Shown in pieces: positions 24,269-35,873 of a DNA stretch of 64,000 nucleotides. The notes beneath the pieces are model-generated. The model saw only the letters and a program-made list of their open reading frames with translations. It made no database searches and had not been told where the DNA came from. The stretch is from an uncultured Oscillospiraceae bacterium. Lineage in GTDB: Bacteria > Bacillota > Clostridia > Oscillospirales > Acutalibacteraceae. A program made the translations under genes and the position numbers. Within the stretch, counting starts at the first letter, position 1. Each line of letters starts with the position of its first letter. The stretch covers positions 1-64,000 of the forward strand of contig USGT01000002.1 of the NCBI GenBank assembly GCA_900554335.1. The letters are read 5' to 3'.

Positions 24269-25381
24269 ATGAGAATTCTGAAGTTAAACATCAAAAATTA
24301 CAGAAACCTAAGCGAAAATTCCTTTGATTTCGACGAGAAAATAAACTACATCTATGGCCAAAACGCTCAAGGCAAAACTAACCTTCTTGAAGCAATTTGG
24401 ATGTTTACTGGGGCAAGGTCTTTTAGAAAAACCAAAGATGCTGATCTTATAAAATTCGGTGAAAGCAGCGCTAAGCTTGACGGCAGTTTTTTTCTTGAAA
24501 AAAGAGAGCAGAAAATTTCCGTAAATTTTGCCGAGGGTAAAAGAAAAATCTTTTTAAACGGGATTGCAAAAAAATACCCCACTGAGATGATTGGCAAATT
24601 CAGAACAGTTCTTTTCACGCCGCTTCATCTTTCGCTTATAAAAGACGGCCCTGACAACCGCAGGAAATTCCTTGACGCTGCAATTTGCCAGCTAGAGCCT
24701 TCTTTCACAAAGCTTATGGTAGGTTATAATCAAAGCCTGAAGCAAAGAAACGCCCTTTTAAGGCTTATGATTAAAAAGCAAATTTTCAGCGAGCCGTCAC
24801 TCGAAATTTGGGATTCAAAACTTGCTTCTTTTGGAGCGAAAATAATCAAAATGAGAATGAGCTATCTTTCAAAGCTTAAAACTGAAGCTGAAAATGCTTA
24901 TTTTGAAATCTCAAAAGGTAAAGAGATCCTAGGAATTGACTACGTTTCAACGGTTTGCAAAAATGAAGCTTTGCTTTCAGACGAAAAAACCTTGGAAGAA
25001 AATTTTTTAAATCGTCTTAGAGACTTAAAAAACTCAGATTTAAAGCAAGGTTTCACAACTGCCGGGCCTCATAAAGATGACCTTGAAATTTCGCTTGGTG
25101 GCAAAAGCATCAAGCATTTTGGGTCGCAAGGTCAGCAGCGTTCTGCGGTTTTGGCTCTTAAAATAGCTGAAGCTTCTGTGCTTGAAGAAAGCATTTGCGA
25201 GCCTCCGGTAATTTTGCTCGATGATGTTATGAGCGAGCTGGATGAATATCGCCAAAAATATGTTATGAGCAGGCTTGGAAACGGCCAAACCTTCATAACT
25301 GGGTGCGACAAAGATTTGATTAAATATTTCGGCAGTGCAAGCATTTTTCACATTAAAAACGGAGGGCTTGAAAATGGCTAA
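24269..25381 (+). CDS. recF: DNA replication and repair protein RecF
   Basis: An SMC-like ATPase that helps load RecA at gaps. Walker A is GQNAQGKTNLLEAIW (about 30-44), the ABC-type signature is SQGQQRSAVLALKIAEA, and Walker B is VILLDDVMSELD. The 370-residue length is normal. The small S4-domain gene often found between dnaN and recF in Firmicutes is absent. TATAAT at 24245-24250 could be a -10 but lacks a good -35. The stop overlaps the start of remB by eight bases. Confidence 0.95.
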   Translation: MRILKLNIKNYRNLSENSFDFDEKINYIYGQNAQGKTNLLEAIWMFTGARSFRKTKDADLIKFGESSAKLDGSFFLEKREQKISVNFAEGKRKIFLNGIAKKYPTEMIGKFRTVLFTPLHLSLIKDGPDNRRKFLDAAICQLEPSFTKLMVGYNQSLKQRNALLRLMIKKQIFSEPSLEIWDSKLASFGAKIIKMRMSYLSKLKTEAENAYFEISKGKEILGIDYVSTVCKNEALLSDEKTLEENFLNRLRDLKNSDLKQGFTTAGPHKDDLEISLGGKSIKHFGSQGQQRSAVLALKIAEASVLEESICEPPVILLDDVMSELDEYRQKYVMSRLGNGQTFITGCDKDLIKYFGSASIFHIKNGGLENG

Positions 25382-25661
25382 AAACGGCAAGAATCCTTAC
25401 CTTCACATTGGCGGAGACACTGTTGTAAACGAAAACGGAATCGTGGGAATATTCGACGTTGATAAGATAACCGTTTTCAAAGTTAACAGGGACTATTTGT
25501 CAAATGCCGAGAAAAGTGGTAAAATCATTAGCGTAACTCAAGACTTGCCTAAATCATGCGTTGTTTGCTGCGAAAGCGGCGAATGCTCAGAAAAAGTTTT
25601 TTTAAGCCCGCTTTTAACTTCTACTCTTTTTAAACGAAGTGCAGTAAAAGCTTTGGAATAA
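25374..25661 (+). CDS. remB: RemB-like (DUF370) regulatory protein
   Basis: The 95-residue product starts, after a Lys/Asn-rich lead, with YLHIGGDTVVNENGIVGIFD, the hallmark of the DUF370/RemB family encoded between recF and gyrB in Bacillus, where it acts in control of extracellular matrix genes. The C-terminal half has a CVVCCESGEC cysteine cluster, unusual for the family and perhaps metal-binding. ATG 25374 follows GGAGGG and overlaps recF. Position and sequence agree; its function in this organism is inferred only. Confidence 0.88.
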   Translation: MAKNGKNPYLHIGGDTVVNENGIVGIFDVDKITVFKVNRDYLSNAEKSGKIISVTQDLPKSCVVCCESGECSEKVFLSPLLTSTLFKRSAVKALE

Positions 25662-25687
25662 AAGTTAATTTTGGAGGTGAACGGTGT

Positions 25688-26086
25688 ATGTCTTCAAATT
25701 TTCAATTGCCCCATTGCCCATATTGCGGTACTAAGCTTTTTTATGTTGAAGCTCTTACGGCAAGAAACCGCAGCAAGTTTAAATGCTCTTGTTGCAAGAA
25801 AAAATCGGAAGTTACCCTAGACCCGCTTATCTTTAAGGTTCTCGGAGCAACCGAGCTTATGTCGCTTATTGTTTTCGTTTTAGTGATGTTTCTTGGGTGC
25901 AAATTTTGCCTAATGGGCCTTATTTTTATAATTTTGGTTTTTGGAGTGTTTTATTTTCTTTCCCCGCTTCTTATGCTTTTAAGGCCTTTGAAAGATTCCG
26001 GAAGAAAGAAAAAGCAAACCGAAAAACCCAAAAAAGAGAAGCCGGTTACTACCGATGTTTCGAAAGAAGAAATTTTCAGCGATTAA
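25688..26086 (+). CDS. Zinc-ribbon membrane protein of unknown function
   Basis: 132 residues. The N-terminal CPYCGTKLF and, about 20 residues later, CSCCKKKS form a four-cysteine zinc ribbon. Two membrane helices follow (about 57-75 and 78-98), then a cytoplasmic Lys/Glu-rich tail (RKKKQTEKPKKEK) ending in acidic residues. GGAGGTGAACGGTGT precedes the ATG. It sits between remB and gyrB in the same direction, 23 bases before gyrB. I recognise the architecture but not a characterised family. Confidence 0.8.
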   Translation: MSSNFQLPHCPYCGTKLFYVEALTARNRSKFKCSCCKKKSEVTLDPLIFKVLGATELMSLIVFVLVMFLGCKFCLMGLIFIILVFGVFYFLSPLLMLLRPLKDSGRKKKQTEKPKKEKPVTTDVSKEEIFSD

Positions 26087-26097
26087 ATTTTTTATAA

Positions 26098-28044
<1,947 letters not shown>

Positions 28045-28077
28045 TTTCATATTTATGATATAAATTCGTGTTAGATA

Positions 28078-28106
28078 TTGAGTTTTATTTGATCAAGATG
28101 TATAAT
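28078..28106 (+). promoter_or_regulatory. Promoter upstream of the YcxB-like gene and gyrA
   Basis: TTGAGT (28078-28083), 17-base spacer, TATAAT (28101-28106), about 32 bases before the next ATG. It suggests that gyrA can be transcribed independently of gyrB. Confidence 0.7.
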
Positions 28107-28138
28107 AAAACAAATTTAAATGATTTTTAGGAGGAAAA

Positions 28139-28828
28139 ATGGATAATGATTCGAGTTCCAAGCCTGGAGGCTGGGAAAAAAGTGATTTTGAAGAAATAAA
28201 TGGCTTTGAAGAAAGCAGCGATGATCTTTCGATGCCCGGAAGTGATTTCGAGGAAGATGACGACGAATATCAAGGGTGCGAAAACGAAGCCGAAGTGGTT
28301 GCGGACGAAAACCCTGAGGAATACAAAGAAAACACTACGGGGCTTAAAATCAAATATGATTTGATGAAAGAAGATGTTGCAAAATTCATTCGTCACAATG
28401 AGGTTTACAGGGAACAAAGAAAAATTCGCATAAAATATGTGATTATTCAGCTAATTTTCTTGCTAATTCTCAGTTTGATGGCTGCGATCAGCGGTTCTTC
28501 ATATTACGTTTTTATGGCTGGTGTACCATTTTTTGCGCTTGTCATGATTTGGCTTGTGTCATTTGTAAATTTGAGACTTTATTTTAAAAAATTATTGAAA
28601 GACAGGCACTTCACGGTGGATATATTCCCCAATCGCCTGGAAATTGAAACTGAACACAAAAAAAGTGTTATACATCTTGATGGAACCTACAAATGCGAAG
28701 AACGCGACGATTTGATAATCGTTTCTAAACCCGGCCAAAGAGGAATTATAATTCCTTTGAGAGCGGCCCACCCTGATGTTCGCCCGGAAATTGAGGCGAT
28801 GATACTTTCGGGTTGCAACCGAGTTTAG
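28139..28828 (+). CDS. YcxB-like membrane protein
   Basis: 229 residues. The first 70 are strongly acidic (FEEDDDEYQGCENEAEVVAD), then two membrane helices (about 102-121 and 124-145) are followed by a beta-rich domain with LEIETEHKKSVIHLDG and IIPLRAAHPDVRPEIE. This matches the layout of YcxB-family proteins (two helices plus a PH-like domain), except that the long acidic N-terminus is unusual. ATG follows AGGAGG. It interrupts gyrB-gyrA. Function unknown; family call is moderate. Confidence 0.72.
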   Translation: MDNDSSSKPGGWEKSDFEEINGFEESSDDLSMPGSDFEEDDDEYQGCENEAEVVADENPEEYKENTTGLKIKYDLMKEDVAKFIRHNEVYREQRKIRIKYVIIQLIFLLILSLMAAISGSSYYVFMAGVPFFALVMIWLVSFVNLRLYFKKLLKDRHFTVDIFPNRLEIETEHKKSVIHLDGTYKCEERDDLIIVSKPGQRGIIIPLRAAHPDVRPEIEAMILSGCNRV

Positions 28829-28894
28829 TTAGCACAAAAATTTAGCTTTCGTGCGGCTTTGCAGCTTGCATGAGCGATTTTAGGAGAGTACTAA

Positions 28895-31375
28895 ATGGAT
28901 AATCAAATAGACGATATAAAGTCTTCAAAAATTATAGACGTAGACCTAGAAAAAGAAATGAAAAAATCCTTCTTGGATTATTCTATGTCTGTAATAGTTG
29001 CAAGGGCGCTTCCTGACGTTAGAGACGGCCTCAAGCCTGTTCACAGAAGGATTCTTTACGCGCTTTTTGAAGATAATTTAGGCCCGAATAAGCCTTACAG
29101 AAAATGCGCAAACGTTGTTGGTGCGGTTCTTGGTAGATATCATCCGCACGGCGATGCTTCGGTTTATGACGCTTTGGTGCGTCTTGCGCAAGATTTTTCA
29201 ATGAGATATATGCTCGTTGACGGCCACGGAAACTTCGGTTCCATAGACGGTGACCCGCCTGCTGCTTACAGATATACCGAGTCTAGGATGGGAAAAATCG
29301 CTGTTAAAATGCTTTCGGATATAGACAAAGAAACGGTTGATTTTGTTCCGAACTACGACGATAGATTAAAAGAGCCAACGGTTCTTCCTTCGCGTTTCCC
29401 GAACCTTCTTGTGAATGGTTCAACGGGAATTGCAGTTGGCATGGCGACTAATATTCCGCCACACAATATGTGTGAAGTTATTGACGCTATGTGCTATTTG
29501 ATTGATAACCCTGAAGCGGAGCTTGCCGACCTTTTAGCTTACATTAAAGGCCCGGACTTCCCGACTGGCGGCATTATCATGGGCAAAGCAGGAATCAGAG
29601 CAGCCTATGCAACCGGCAGAGGAAAAATCACAGTTCGTGCAAAAACAGAAATAGTTGAAGACAAAAATTCACGTTTCAAAATAATCGTTACCGAGCTTCC
29701 TTACCAAGTTAACAAAGCCAGGCTGATTGAAAACATTGCAGACATGGTTAAAGAGAAAAGAATCGAGGGAATTTCGAGGATTGAAGACCATTCCGACAGA
29801 AAAGGAATGCACATTGAAATTGACCTTAAGAAAGATGCTTCACCGCAAATCGTTCTTAACAAACTTTTTTCATATTCCCAGCTTCAAACTACGTTTGGCG
29901 TTATAATGCTTGCAATTGTTAACGGAGAGCCGAAGGTTCTAACTTTGAAAGAAGTTTTAGAGCATTACATTAACTTCCAAATTCAAGTTGTTACAAGAAG
30001 GACGCTTTTCGAGCTCAGAAAAGCAAAAGAGCGCGCTCATATTCTTGAAGGCCTTAAAACTGCGCTTGATTTCATCGATGAAGTTATCGCTATTTTGAAA
30101 GCTGCGAAATCAGTTCAAGAAGGCCGCGAAAAGCTCTCGGAAAGATTCGGCCTTGACGATATTCAAACTCAGGCGATTGTTCAAATGCCTCTTGGAAGAC
30201 TCACAGGTCTTGAAAGACACAAAATTGAGGATGAACTCAAAGAGCTTGAAATCAAGATTGCTGATTACAATGACATTCTTTCGCATGAATCAAGAGTAAG
30301 AGAGATTATTAAAACCGAAGCTCTTGACGTTAAAAAGCAATTTGGCGACGAAAGAAGAACTGAAATTTTGAATGTTAGCGGAGAAGTTGACATTGAAGAT
30401 TTAATCCCGAAGGAAGACTGCGCTTTAACCCTCACCCACTTTGGCTACGTTAAAAGGCAAAGCCTCGAAAGCTACCGCTTGCAACGCCGTGGCGGAAGAG
30501 GAGTTTCAGGCATGACAAGGCGCGACGAAGACACAGTCAGTGAGCTGTTTATCATCAACAGCCATGATTACATTTTGTTCTTCACCAATCGCGGCAAGGT
30601 TTACAGGGTTAAATGCTATGAAATCCCAGAAGGTTCAAGGACTTCAAAAGGCACGAACGTTGCTAATATTCTGCCGATTTCTTCGGATGAAAAAGTAACT
30701 TCGATGATAAAAGTAACAAAGTTCGAAGAAGATAAATATCTTGTTATGATAACCAAAAACGGCGTTATTAAAAGAACTTCCCTTACGTCTTTCGATAGCT
30801 CGAGAAAAGGCGGTTTGGTTGCGCTTGACCTCGATGAAGGCGACGAGCTTTCTTGGGTGCGCTTGACTGACGGAACGAAGAATCTGCTCGTTGCAACGAA
30901 AAAAGGCAAATGCATAAGGTTCCTTGAAACTGACATTAGAGCCGTTGGAAGAAGCGCAAGAGGCGTTAGGGCCGTGAGACTTGGCGAAAATGACAGTGTT
31001 GTGGGCATGATAGTTGTTGAGGAAGACAAAAATATTCTCACCGTTTCTGAAACAGGTTTCGGAAGGCTTTCAAGCCCGGATGACTACAAGATTCAGTCAA
31101 GAAGCGGCAAAGGAATTCTTAACTATTACACCGAAAAATACGGCGATGTTGCTTCGATTAACACCGTTGGTGAAGACGATGACGTCATTCTTATTTCCAA
31201 TAACGGCGTTATCATCAGGATTGAAGGAAGCAGCATAAGGAAATGCCTCAGGCCTTCAAAAGGAGTAGTTTTGATGAAAGTTTCAAACGATTTCAAAGTT
31301 GTTGCTACTGCTTGCGTGCCGCACGAAGAACCTGACGAAAAAGAAGAAACAGAAACCAAAGAGGAAGAACAATAA
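28895..31375 (+). CDS. gyrA: DNA gyrase subunit A
   Basis: This is the breakage-reunion subunit of gyrase and the quinolone target. The 826 residues carry the quinolone-region motif [19 protein letters not shown] and the active-site tyrosine in [11 protein letters not shown] (about residue 128). The C-terminal wrapping domain has six DNA-binding blades with the GyrA-box [10 protein letters not shown], which separates it from ParC. The tail is acidic (EETETKEEE). A hairpin terminator follows. Confidence 0.97.
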   Translation: MDNQIDDIKSSKIIDVDLEKEMKKSFLDYSMSVIVARALPDVRDGLKPVHRRILYALFEDNLGPNKPYRKCANVVGAVLGRYHPHGDASVYDALVRLAQDFSMRYMLVDGHGNFGSIDGDPPAAYRYTESRMGKIAVKMLSDIDKETVDFVPNYDDRLKEPTVLPSRFPNLLVNGSTGIAVGMATNIPPHNMCEVIDAMCYLIDNPEAELADLLAYIKGPDFPTGGIIMGKAGIRAAYATGRGKITVRAKTEIVEDKNSRFKIIVTELPYQVNKARLIENIADMVKEKRIEGISRIEDHSDRKGMHIEIDLKKDASPQIVLNKLFSYSQLQTTFGVIMLAIVNGEPKVLTLKEVLEHYINFQIQVVTRRTLFELRKAKERAHILEGLKTALDFIDEVIAILKAAKSVQEGREKLSERFGLDDIQTQAIVQMPLGRLTGLERHKIEDELKELEIKIADYNDILSHESRVREIIKTEALDVKKQFGDERRTEILNVSGEVDIEDLIPKEDCALTLTHFGYVKRQSLESYRLQRRGGRGVSGMTRRDEDTVSELFIINSHDYILFFTNRGKVYRVKCYEIPEGSRTSKGTNVANILPISSDEKVTSMIKVTKFEEDKYLVMITKNGVIKRTSLTSFDSSRKGGLVALDLDEGDELSWVRLTDGTKNLLVATKKGKCIRFLETDIRAVGRSARGVRAVRLGENDSVVGMIVVEEDKNILTVSETGFGRLSSPDDYKIQSRSGKGILNYYTEKYGDVASINTVGEDDDVILISNNGVIIRIEGSSIRKCLRPSKGVVLMKVSNDFKVVATACVPHEEPDEKEETETKEEEQ

Positions 31376-31382
31376 TTTTTTC

Positions 31383-31418
31383 AAGGTCACCGAAAACCGG
31401 TGGCTTTGAATTGTTTTT
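31383..31418 (+). terminator. Terminator of gyrA
   Basis: AAGGTCACCG (31383-31392) pairs with CGGTGGCTTT (31398-31407), with two G-T pairs, over a five-base loop; TTGTTTTT follows a few bases later. Confidence 0.6.
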
Positions 31419-31456
31419 AAGCTTTGCGCATTAAATAAAAGTTTGGAGTGAGTGTT

Positions 31457-32209
31457 TTGAAGAAAAAACTTATAGTTGCCAACTGGAAAATGAACAAAAA
31501 TATTTCTGAAACATTTGATTTTGCTGAAAGCCTTGATGAAAATTTTGCGAAAACTGAAGATGAAGTGGCCGTTTGCCCGCCGTTTGTTTCGATTTTAGCT
31601 CTTAAACCCTTTGCGGAAAAATGCGGTTTTAGCCTTGGCGCGCAAAATTGCTTTTGGGAAGAATGCGGTGCGTTCACGGGCGAAGTTTCGGCTCCGATGC
31701 TTAAAGATGCAGGGGTTAAATACGTCATTTTAGGCCACAGCGAAAGAAGAGAATACTTTTTTGAAACCGGCGAAATGATAAACAAAAAGATTTTGGCAGC
31801 TTTGAAAAATGGCCTTAGACCTATCGTTTGCGTTGGCGAAAGCTTGGAAACAAAAGAAAAAGGCCTAGCTGAAAAATTTGTTAAATCGCAGCTTGAAGAC
31901 TGCTTTCGAAATATAAATAAAGACGAAATTAAGAATATTTCGGTTGCTTACGAGCCGATTTGGGCCATTGGGACGGGCAAGGTTGCCTCCCCTGCTGAGG
32001 CTTCGAAAATGTGCGGGTTTATTAGGAATTTCATTTCTGAAAAGTTCGGAAGCGAAGCGGCTTCGGATGTTAAAATTCTTTATGGCGGTTCGGTTAATGA
32101 GAAAAATGCAAAAGACTTTTTCGCCATGGAAAATATTGATGGCGGCTTGATCGGCGGGGCTTCGCTTGATGCCGAGAAATTTAAAAAGATAGTAAACTTT
32201 CGTTTGTAA
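31457..32209 (+). CDS. tpiA: Triosephosphate isomerase
   Basis: This enzyme interconverts dihydroxyacetone phosphate and glyceraldehyde 3-phosphate. The 250-residue TIM barrel starts KKKLIVANWKMNKN and has the catalytic His in ILGHSERREYF, the catalytic Glu in AYEPIWAIGTG, and phosphate-binding LYGGSVN and GGLIGGASL. I chose TTG 31457, seven bases after GGAG; a GTG three codons earlier overlaps that site. It is co-directional with gpmI, 12 bases downstream. mgsA in this window uses the same triose-phosphate substrate. Confidence 0.96.
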   Translation: MKKKLIVANWKMNKNISETFDFAESLDENFAKTEDEVAVCPPFVSILALKPFAEKCGFSLGAQNCFWEECGAFTGEVSAPMLKDAGVKYVILGHSERREYFFETGEMINKKILAALKNGLRPIVCVGESLETKEKGLAEKFVKSQLEDCFRNINKDEIKNISVAYEPIWAIGTGKVASPAEASKMCGFIRNFISEKFGSEAASDVKILYGGSVNEKNAKDFFAMENIDGGLIGGASLDAEKFKKIVNFRL

Positions 32210-32221
32210 GGTGGAATTTTT

Positions 32222-33700
32222 ATGAGTTTTAAACCTGTTGTTCTTGCGATAATGGATGGTTTTGGAATCAGAAAAGAAACCGTTGGAAATGCTGTTTTCA
32301 GCGCTAAAACGCCTAATTTGGATAGAATTTTTTCTTCGTGCCCTTACACTGAGCTCGAGGCTTCGGGGCTTTTTGTTGGGCTGCCTGAAGGCCAGATGGG
32401 AAATTCGGAAGTTGGGCACATGAACATTGGCGCAGGAAGAATCGTTTACCAAGATTTGACATTTATCGACAAATGCATTTCAGACGGGAGCTTTTTTAAA
32501 AACGAAAATCTCGCAAAAATTATGAGCGAAGTTTCAAAAAATGGTTCAAACCTTCATTTGATGGGGCTGGTTTCCGACGGTGGTGTTCACAGCAGCATTA
32601 ATCACATTTTTGCCCTTTTGAAAATGGCGCATGAGTTCAAAATTAAAAACGTTTTTATTCACGCTTGGACCGACGGAAGAGACACGGGGGTTAAATCTGC
32701 GGAATCGTATATTTCTGCTGTTGAAAGCCTTGCAAAACAGCTTGGTACTGGTGAAATTAAAACTATTTGCGGCAGATTTTACGCCATGGATAGAGACAAA
32801 CGCCTTGAAAGAACCACCCAGGCTTTCGAAGCTATGGCGGCTGCTAAGGGAGCTAATTTTGAAAGCGCGCAAGATTACATAAAAGCTAGCTACGATGCTG
32901 GTTTGACCGATGAGTTTATTGTTCCTGCGGTGAAAAACGGATATGCGCCGATGAGCAAAAATGATGCGGTAATTTGCTTTAATTTTAGAACGGACAGGGC
33001 GCGGCAAACAAGCGAAATGTTTTTGAAAACGGGCACGGTTAAATATTTTGGATTCACTAGGTATGAAGAGGGCGTGCCGTGCATTTTCAGCCCCAGGGAA
33101 GTTAAGAACACCATCGGTGAGTATCTTTCAAAGTGTGGTCTTAAGCAGCTGAGAATCGCCGAAACAGAAAAATACGCGCATGTTACATTCTTTTTGAATG
33201 CCGGCGCTGAGGAACCTTTTGAAAACGAAAGCAGGATGATTGTAAATTCGCCGAAAGTTAAAACCTATGATTTAGCGCCTGAAATGAGCGCTGAGGAAGT
33301 TACAACTTCGGTTTTGGAGGCTATCAATTCCGGGAAGTATGACGTTATTTTCATGAACTACGCTAACCCTGACATGGTTGGCCACACGGGCAATTTTGGC
33401 GCTGCTACCCAGGCTGTTGAAAAAGTTGACGAGTGCATCGGAAGAGTTTGCAAGCTTGTTAGAAAATCCGGCGGAGTGACCGTTATTACTGCCGACCACG
33501 GCAACGCTGAAAAAATGATTGGCGAAAACGGCGAAGTTTTCACTGCGCACACGACTAGCAAAGTGCCCTTTGCGATTGACGGTTTTGATTGCAAGTTAAA
33601 AAGTTCAGGCAGCCTTTGCGACATTGCCCCTACCCTGCTTGAAATTTTGAAAATAAAAAAGCCCGCCGAAATGACGGGCCAGAGCCTTATAGAAAATTAA
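32222..33700 (+). CDS. gpmI: Phosphoglycerate mutase, cofactor-independent
   Basis: This manganese enzyme converts 3- to 2-phosphoglycerate in glycolysis. The 492-residue protein has IMDGFGIRKE (metal-binding Asp), MGNSEVGHMNIGAGR with the phosphorylated Ser, HAWTDGRDT, FRTDRARQ and the metal-binding TADHGNAE. The length is slightly under the usual 510 or so. Its last codons overlap the 3' end of spoVT by four bases on the opposite strand and contain a terminator serving spoVT. Confidence 0.96.
   Translation: MSFKPVVLAIMDGFGIRKETVGNAVFSAKTPNLDRIFSSCPYTELEASGLFVGLPEGQMGNSEVGHMNIGAGRIVYQDLTFIDKCISDGSFFKNENLAKIMSEVSKNGSNLHLMGLVSDGGVHSSINHIFALLKMAHEFKIKNVFIHAWTDGRDTGVKSAESYISAVESLAKQLGTGEIKTICGRFYAMDRDKRLERTTQAFEAMAAAKGANFESAQDYIKASYDAGLTDEFIVPAVKNGYAPMSKNDAVICFNFRTDRARQTSEMFLKTGTVKYFGFTRYEEGVPCIFSPREVKNTIGEYLSKCGLKQLRIAETEKYAHVTFFLNAGAEEPFENESRMIVNSPKVKTYDLAPEMSAEEVTTSVLEAINSGKYDVIFMNYANPDMVGHTGNFGAATQAVEKVDECIGRVCKLVRKSGGVTVITADHGNAEKMIGENGEVFTAHTTSKVPFAIDGFDCKLKSSGSLCDIAPTLLEILKIKKPAEMTGQSLIEN
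33654..33679 (-). terminator. spoVT terminator buried in the gpmI coding end
   Basis: On the minus strand GCCCGTC pairs with GGCGGGC (33661-33679, one T-G pair) over ATTTC, followed by six T and ATTTT. It begins about 18 bases past the spoVT stop. The same bases encode the last gpmI residues on the other strand. Confidence 0.75.
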
Positions 33701-34248
33701 TCTTCAAGTTGTTTGCCGAGAAGCTGAGTGGTTATCTCGGCTAAATTTATTTTTGCGGCTTTTTCTGCGTCGGTTAGGCTTGTTTTGCTATTTTTTAAAA
33801 CGCAAACACTCCCGATTACATCACCTGCACAAATTATTGGAAACGCACATAAAGCCTCGTTTTCGAGACCTTCAACGGGCAAAAACTTTTCGGTTGGAGT
33901 TTTAAAAGAAGAGTAGTTTGTTCTATCTTGCATTAAATCTTCAACGAAAGAGGTTATTCTTCTTTCTGAAAATTCTCGTTTAGGCGCGCCCGAAACAGCA
34001 ACGATATGGTCGCAGTCGGAAACAATTACCGGCATGTTGACTTTTCTAGCGAGAACATCAGCGTATCTTGCCGCAAACGGAGAAATTTCCTTTATGAAAG
34101 AATATTTTTTAAATATAATATTACCTGTGTTATCGGTGTAAATTTCCAGTGGGTCACCTTCTCTGATTCGAAGTGTTCTTCTTATCTCTTTTGGAATTAC
34201 AATTCTGCCCAGGTCATCAATCCTTCTGACTATTCCTGTTGATTTCAA
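33697..34248 (-). CDS. spoVT: Stage V sporulation protein T (AbrB-type regulator)
   Basis: SpoVT is a forespore transcription regulator. The N-terminal swapped-hairpin AbrB domain reads KSTGIVRRIDDLGRIVIPKE, followed by RTLRIREGDPLEIY, and the C-terminal half is the GAF-like domain typical of SpoVT (183 residues in total, family-typical). TTG 34248 has AGGGGGG upstream. In Bacillus it is controlled by sigma-G; GAATA and CACTATA in the upstream region are only a loose match to that pattern. It runs against its neighbours. Confidence 0.93.
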   Translation of the reverse strand: MKSTGIVRRIDDLGRIVIPKEIRRTLRIREGDPLEIYTDNTGNIIFKKYSFIKEISPFAARYADVLARKVNMPVIVSDCDHIVAVSGAPKREFSERRITSFVEDLMQDRTNYSSFKTPTEKFLPVEGLENEALCAFPIICAGDVIGSVCVLKNSKTSLTDAEKAAKINLAEITTQLLGKQLED

Positions 34249-34374
34249 ATTTGTTCCCCCCTCTTATAATTTTCACATAACTATAGTGTTGTATATTTCT
34301 TGAGGATTATTCATATTATATAGTTTACATGAGAAAATTATTTGAGTAAATGTAATTTAAAGGAAAGGAATCGA

Positions 34375-34403
34375 TTGATACTGATTTAGTTTTGTAGTAT
34401 AAT
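34375..34403 (+). promoter_or_regulatory. Promoter of the ferredoxin gene
   Basis: TTGATA (34375-34380), 17-base spacer, consensus TATAAT (34398-34403), about 35 bases before the ATG. Confidence 0.78.
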
Positions 34404-34437
34404 ACTTTTCAAATTAAATTTTAGGAGGAATTGACGC

Positions 34438-34626
34438 ATGAAAGTTTGCGTAAACCAAGAAAGCTGCATTGGCTGCGGAATGTGCATTGACATTTGCCCG
34501 GAGGCTTTTAAGTATAACAGCGAGGATAAATCCGAAGCTATTTCAGAAACCGTTGAAGCTGGGCTTGAAGACAAAGTTTTGGAAGCAAGAGACGTTTGCC
34601 CTGTTGACGCTATTGAAGCTGAATAA
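34438..34626 (+). CDS. Single-cluster 4Fe-4S ferredoxin
   Basis: 62 residues. CIGCGMCIDICPEAF gives three cluster ligands plus CxxxCP, and the fourth cysteine is in ARDVCPVDAI near the C-terminus. This is the layout of monocluster ferredoxins of the Fer4_15/PF13370 kind, small electron carriers in anaerobes. AGGAGG precedes the ATG. A promoter and terminator flank it, so it is its own transcription unit. Confidence 0.93.
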   Translation: MKVCVNQESCIGCGMCIDICPEAFKYNSEDKSEAISETVEAGLEDKVLEARDVCPVDAIEAE

Positions 34627-34631
34627 TTTAA

Positions 34632-34659
34632 CCTGCACTTTGGTGCAGGCATTTTTTTG
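34632..34659 (+). terminator. Terminator of the ferredoxin gene
   Basis: CCTGCAC (34632-34638) pairs perfectly with GTGCAGG (34643-34649) over TTTG, then CA and seven T. Confidence 0.92.
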
Positions 34660-34729
34660 TTTAATCTTGCATTTTTGCGGCGCTTTGCAAATATAATTGA
34701 TTTTAGACGCGTTATGTGAGGTGTGATTT

Positions 34730-35752
34730 TTGTTTGTACTTAGGCTTAAAAGAAGATATTTGCTTTTTGGTTTGGCTTTTTTAACTATTTTCGGGGCGGG
34801 AGCTTTTGTTTTAGGTAATGGCGGGTTTTCAGTGCATGCGGAAGAAAACAAAAAATTTATAAAATATGTTGAGTTTAACCCGACGCACGAAGTGCTTGAA
34901 AAAGCAATGCACGAGGATATAAAATCTCATAATGAAGAGATTAAATTAAACTGGATTGAAATCCTTGCTTACTTGGGCTCAAAATACGGCGGTGACTTCA
35001 AAAAATATAAATCGTCTGACATGGATGATGTGGTTAAAAGGCTCAAAAGCGGCGAAAAAATGAGCGAAATAGCAAAGAATATGAAAACCTACGGATATTA
35101 TTTCGAGGCCTATGAAGCTGTTTTAAAGGGCTTTCTGGGCGATTACAAAGTTCAAAAGAAACCGAAAAACAGCGAAGAAACCGTTTGGGAGGAAGCCTAC
35201 GGCCTTAAATGTTTCTCGCCGATTGCAAAAACCTTCCCTTTTTCGCACTATGATGATTTCGGTGCTTCAAGATCTTACGGCTACGCAAGGCCGCATTTAG
35301 GCCATGACATGATGTGCGCAATAGGCACTCCAGTTATTGCGGTTGAATCCGGCAGAGTTGAAATCATGGGCTGGAATCAATACGGCGGGTGGAGAATCGG
35401 CATAAGGAGCTTTGACAATAAAAGATATTATTACTATGCGCACTTGAGGCAAAACAGGCCTTTTAAATCAGATTTAAAAGAAGGCGACACGGTTAAAGCC
35501 GGGGACGTGATAGGATATGTTGGCAGGACGGGTTACAGCAAAAAAGAAAATGTGAATAACATTGAGCAAAGCCACCTTCACATTGGTCTTGAGCTCGTTT
35601 TTGATGAATCTCAAAAAGAATCTGACCATGAAATCTGGGTTGACCTTTATGCAATCATGCAACTTTTGGAAAAAAACAAATCAAGCGTTGTTAGAAATTC
35701 CGAAACTAAAGAATATTCGCGTGAATTTGACTGGGAAGAAAAACAGCAGTAA
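34730..35752 (+). CDS. M23 (LytM-type) metallopeptidase, membrane-anchored or secreted
   Basis: 340 residues with an N-terminal signal or anchor (about 10-30). A helical region (about 40-135) comes first, then the M23 domain (about 150-310) with HLGHDMMC, which supplies the first zinc His and Asp, and SHLHIGLEL, with the HxH zinc/catalytic pair. The intact zinc ligands suggest an active peptidoglycan endopeptidase. TTG start after GAGGTG. The layout resembles spore or division M23 proteins, but nothing assigns it specifically. Confidence 0.88.
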   Translation: MFVLRLKRRYLLFGLAFLTIFGAGAFVLGNGGFSVHAEENKKFIKYVEFNPTHEVLEKAMHEDIKSHNEEIKLNWIEILAYLGSKYGGDFKKYKSSDMDDVVKRLKSGEKMSEIAKNMKTYGYYFEAYEAVLKGFLGDYKVQKKPKNSEETVWEEAYGLKCFSPIAKTFPFSHYDDFGASRSYGYARPHLGHDMMCAIGTPVIAVESGRVEIMGWNQYGGWRIGIRSFDNKRYYYYAHLRQNRPFKSDLKEGDTVKAGDVIGYVGRTGYSKKENVNNIEQSHLHIGLELVFDESQKESDHEIWVDLYAIMQLLEKNKSSVVRNSETKEYSREFDWEEKQQ

Positions 35753-35838
35753 AAATGAGGCTTTGGCTTAAAAATGTCAGGGCCTTTTGCTTTTGAAATT
35801 ATTTTTTAAACCTAAATTAATTATATTTTAAAAAAGGG

Positions 35839-35867
35839 TTGACAAACTCGGTTTGTAGTGTTAAAAT
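35839..35867 (+). promoter_or_regulatory. Strong promoter with no obvious gene directly behind it
   Basis: TTGACA (35839-35844), 17-base spacer, TAAAAT (35862-35867). The next clear gene starts 275 bases later, beyond a terminator-like hairpin. Confidence 0.72.
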
Positions 35868-35873
35868 GCATAG

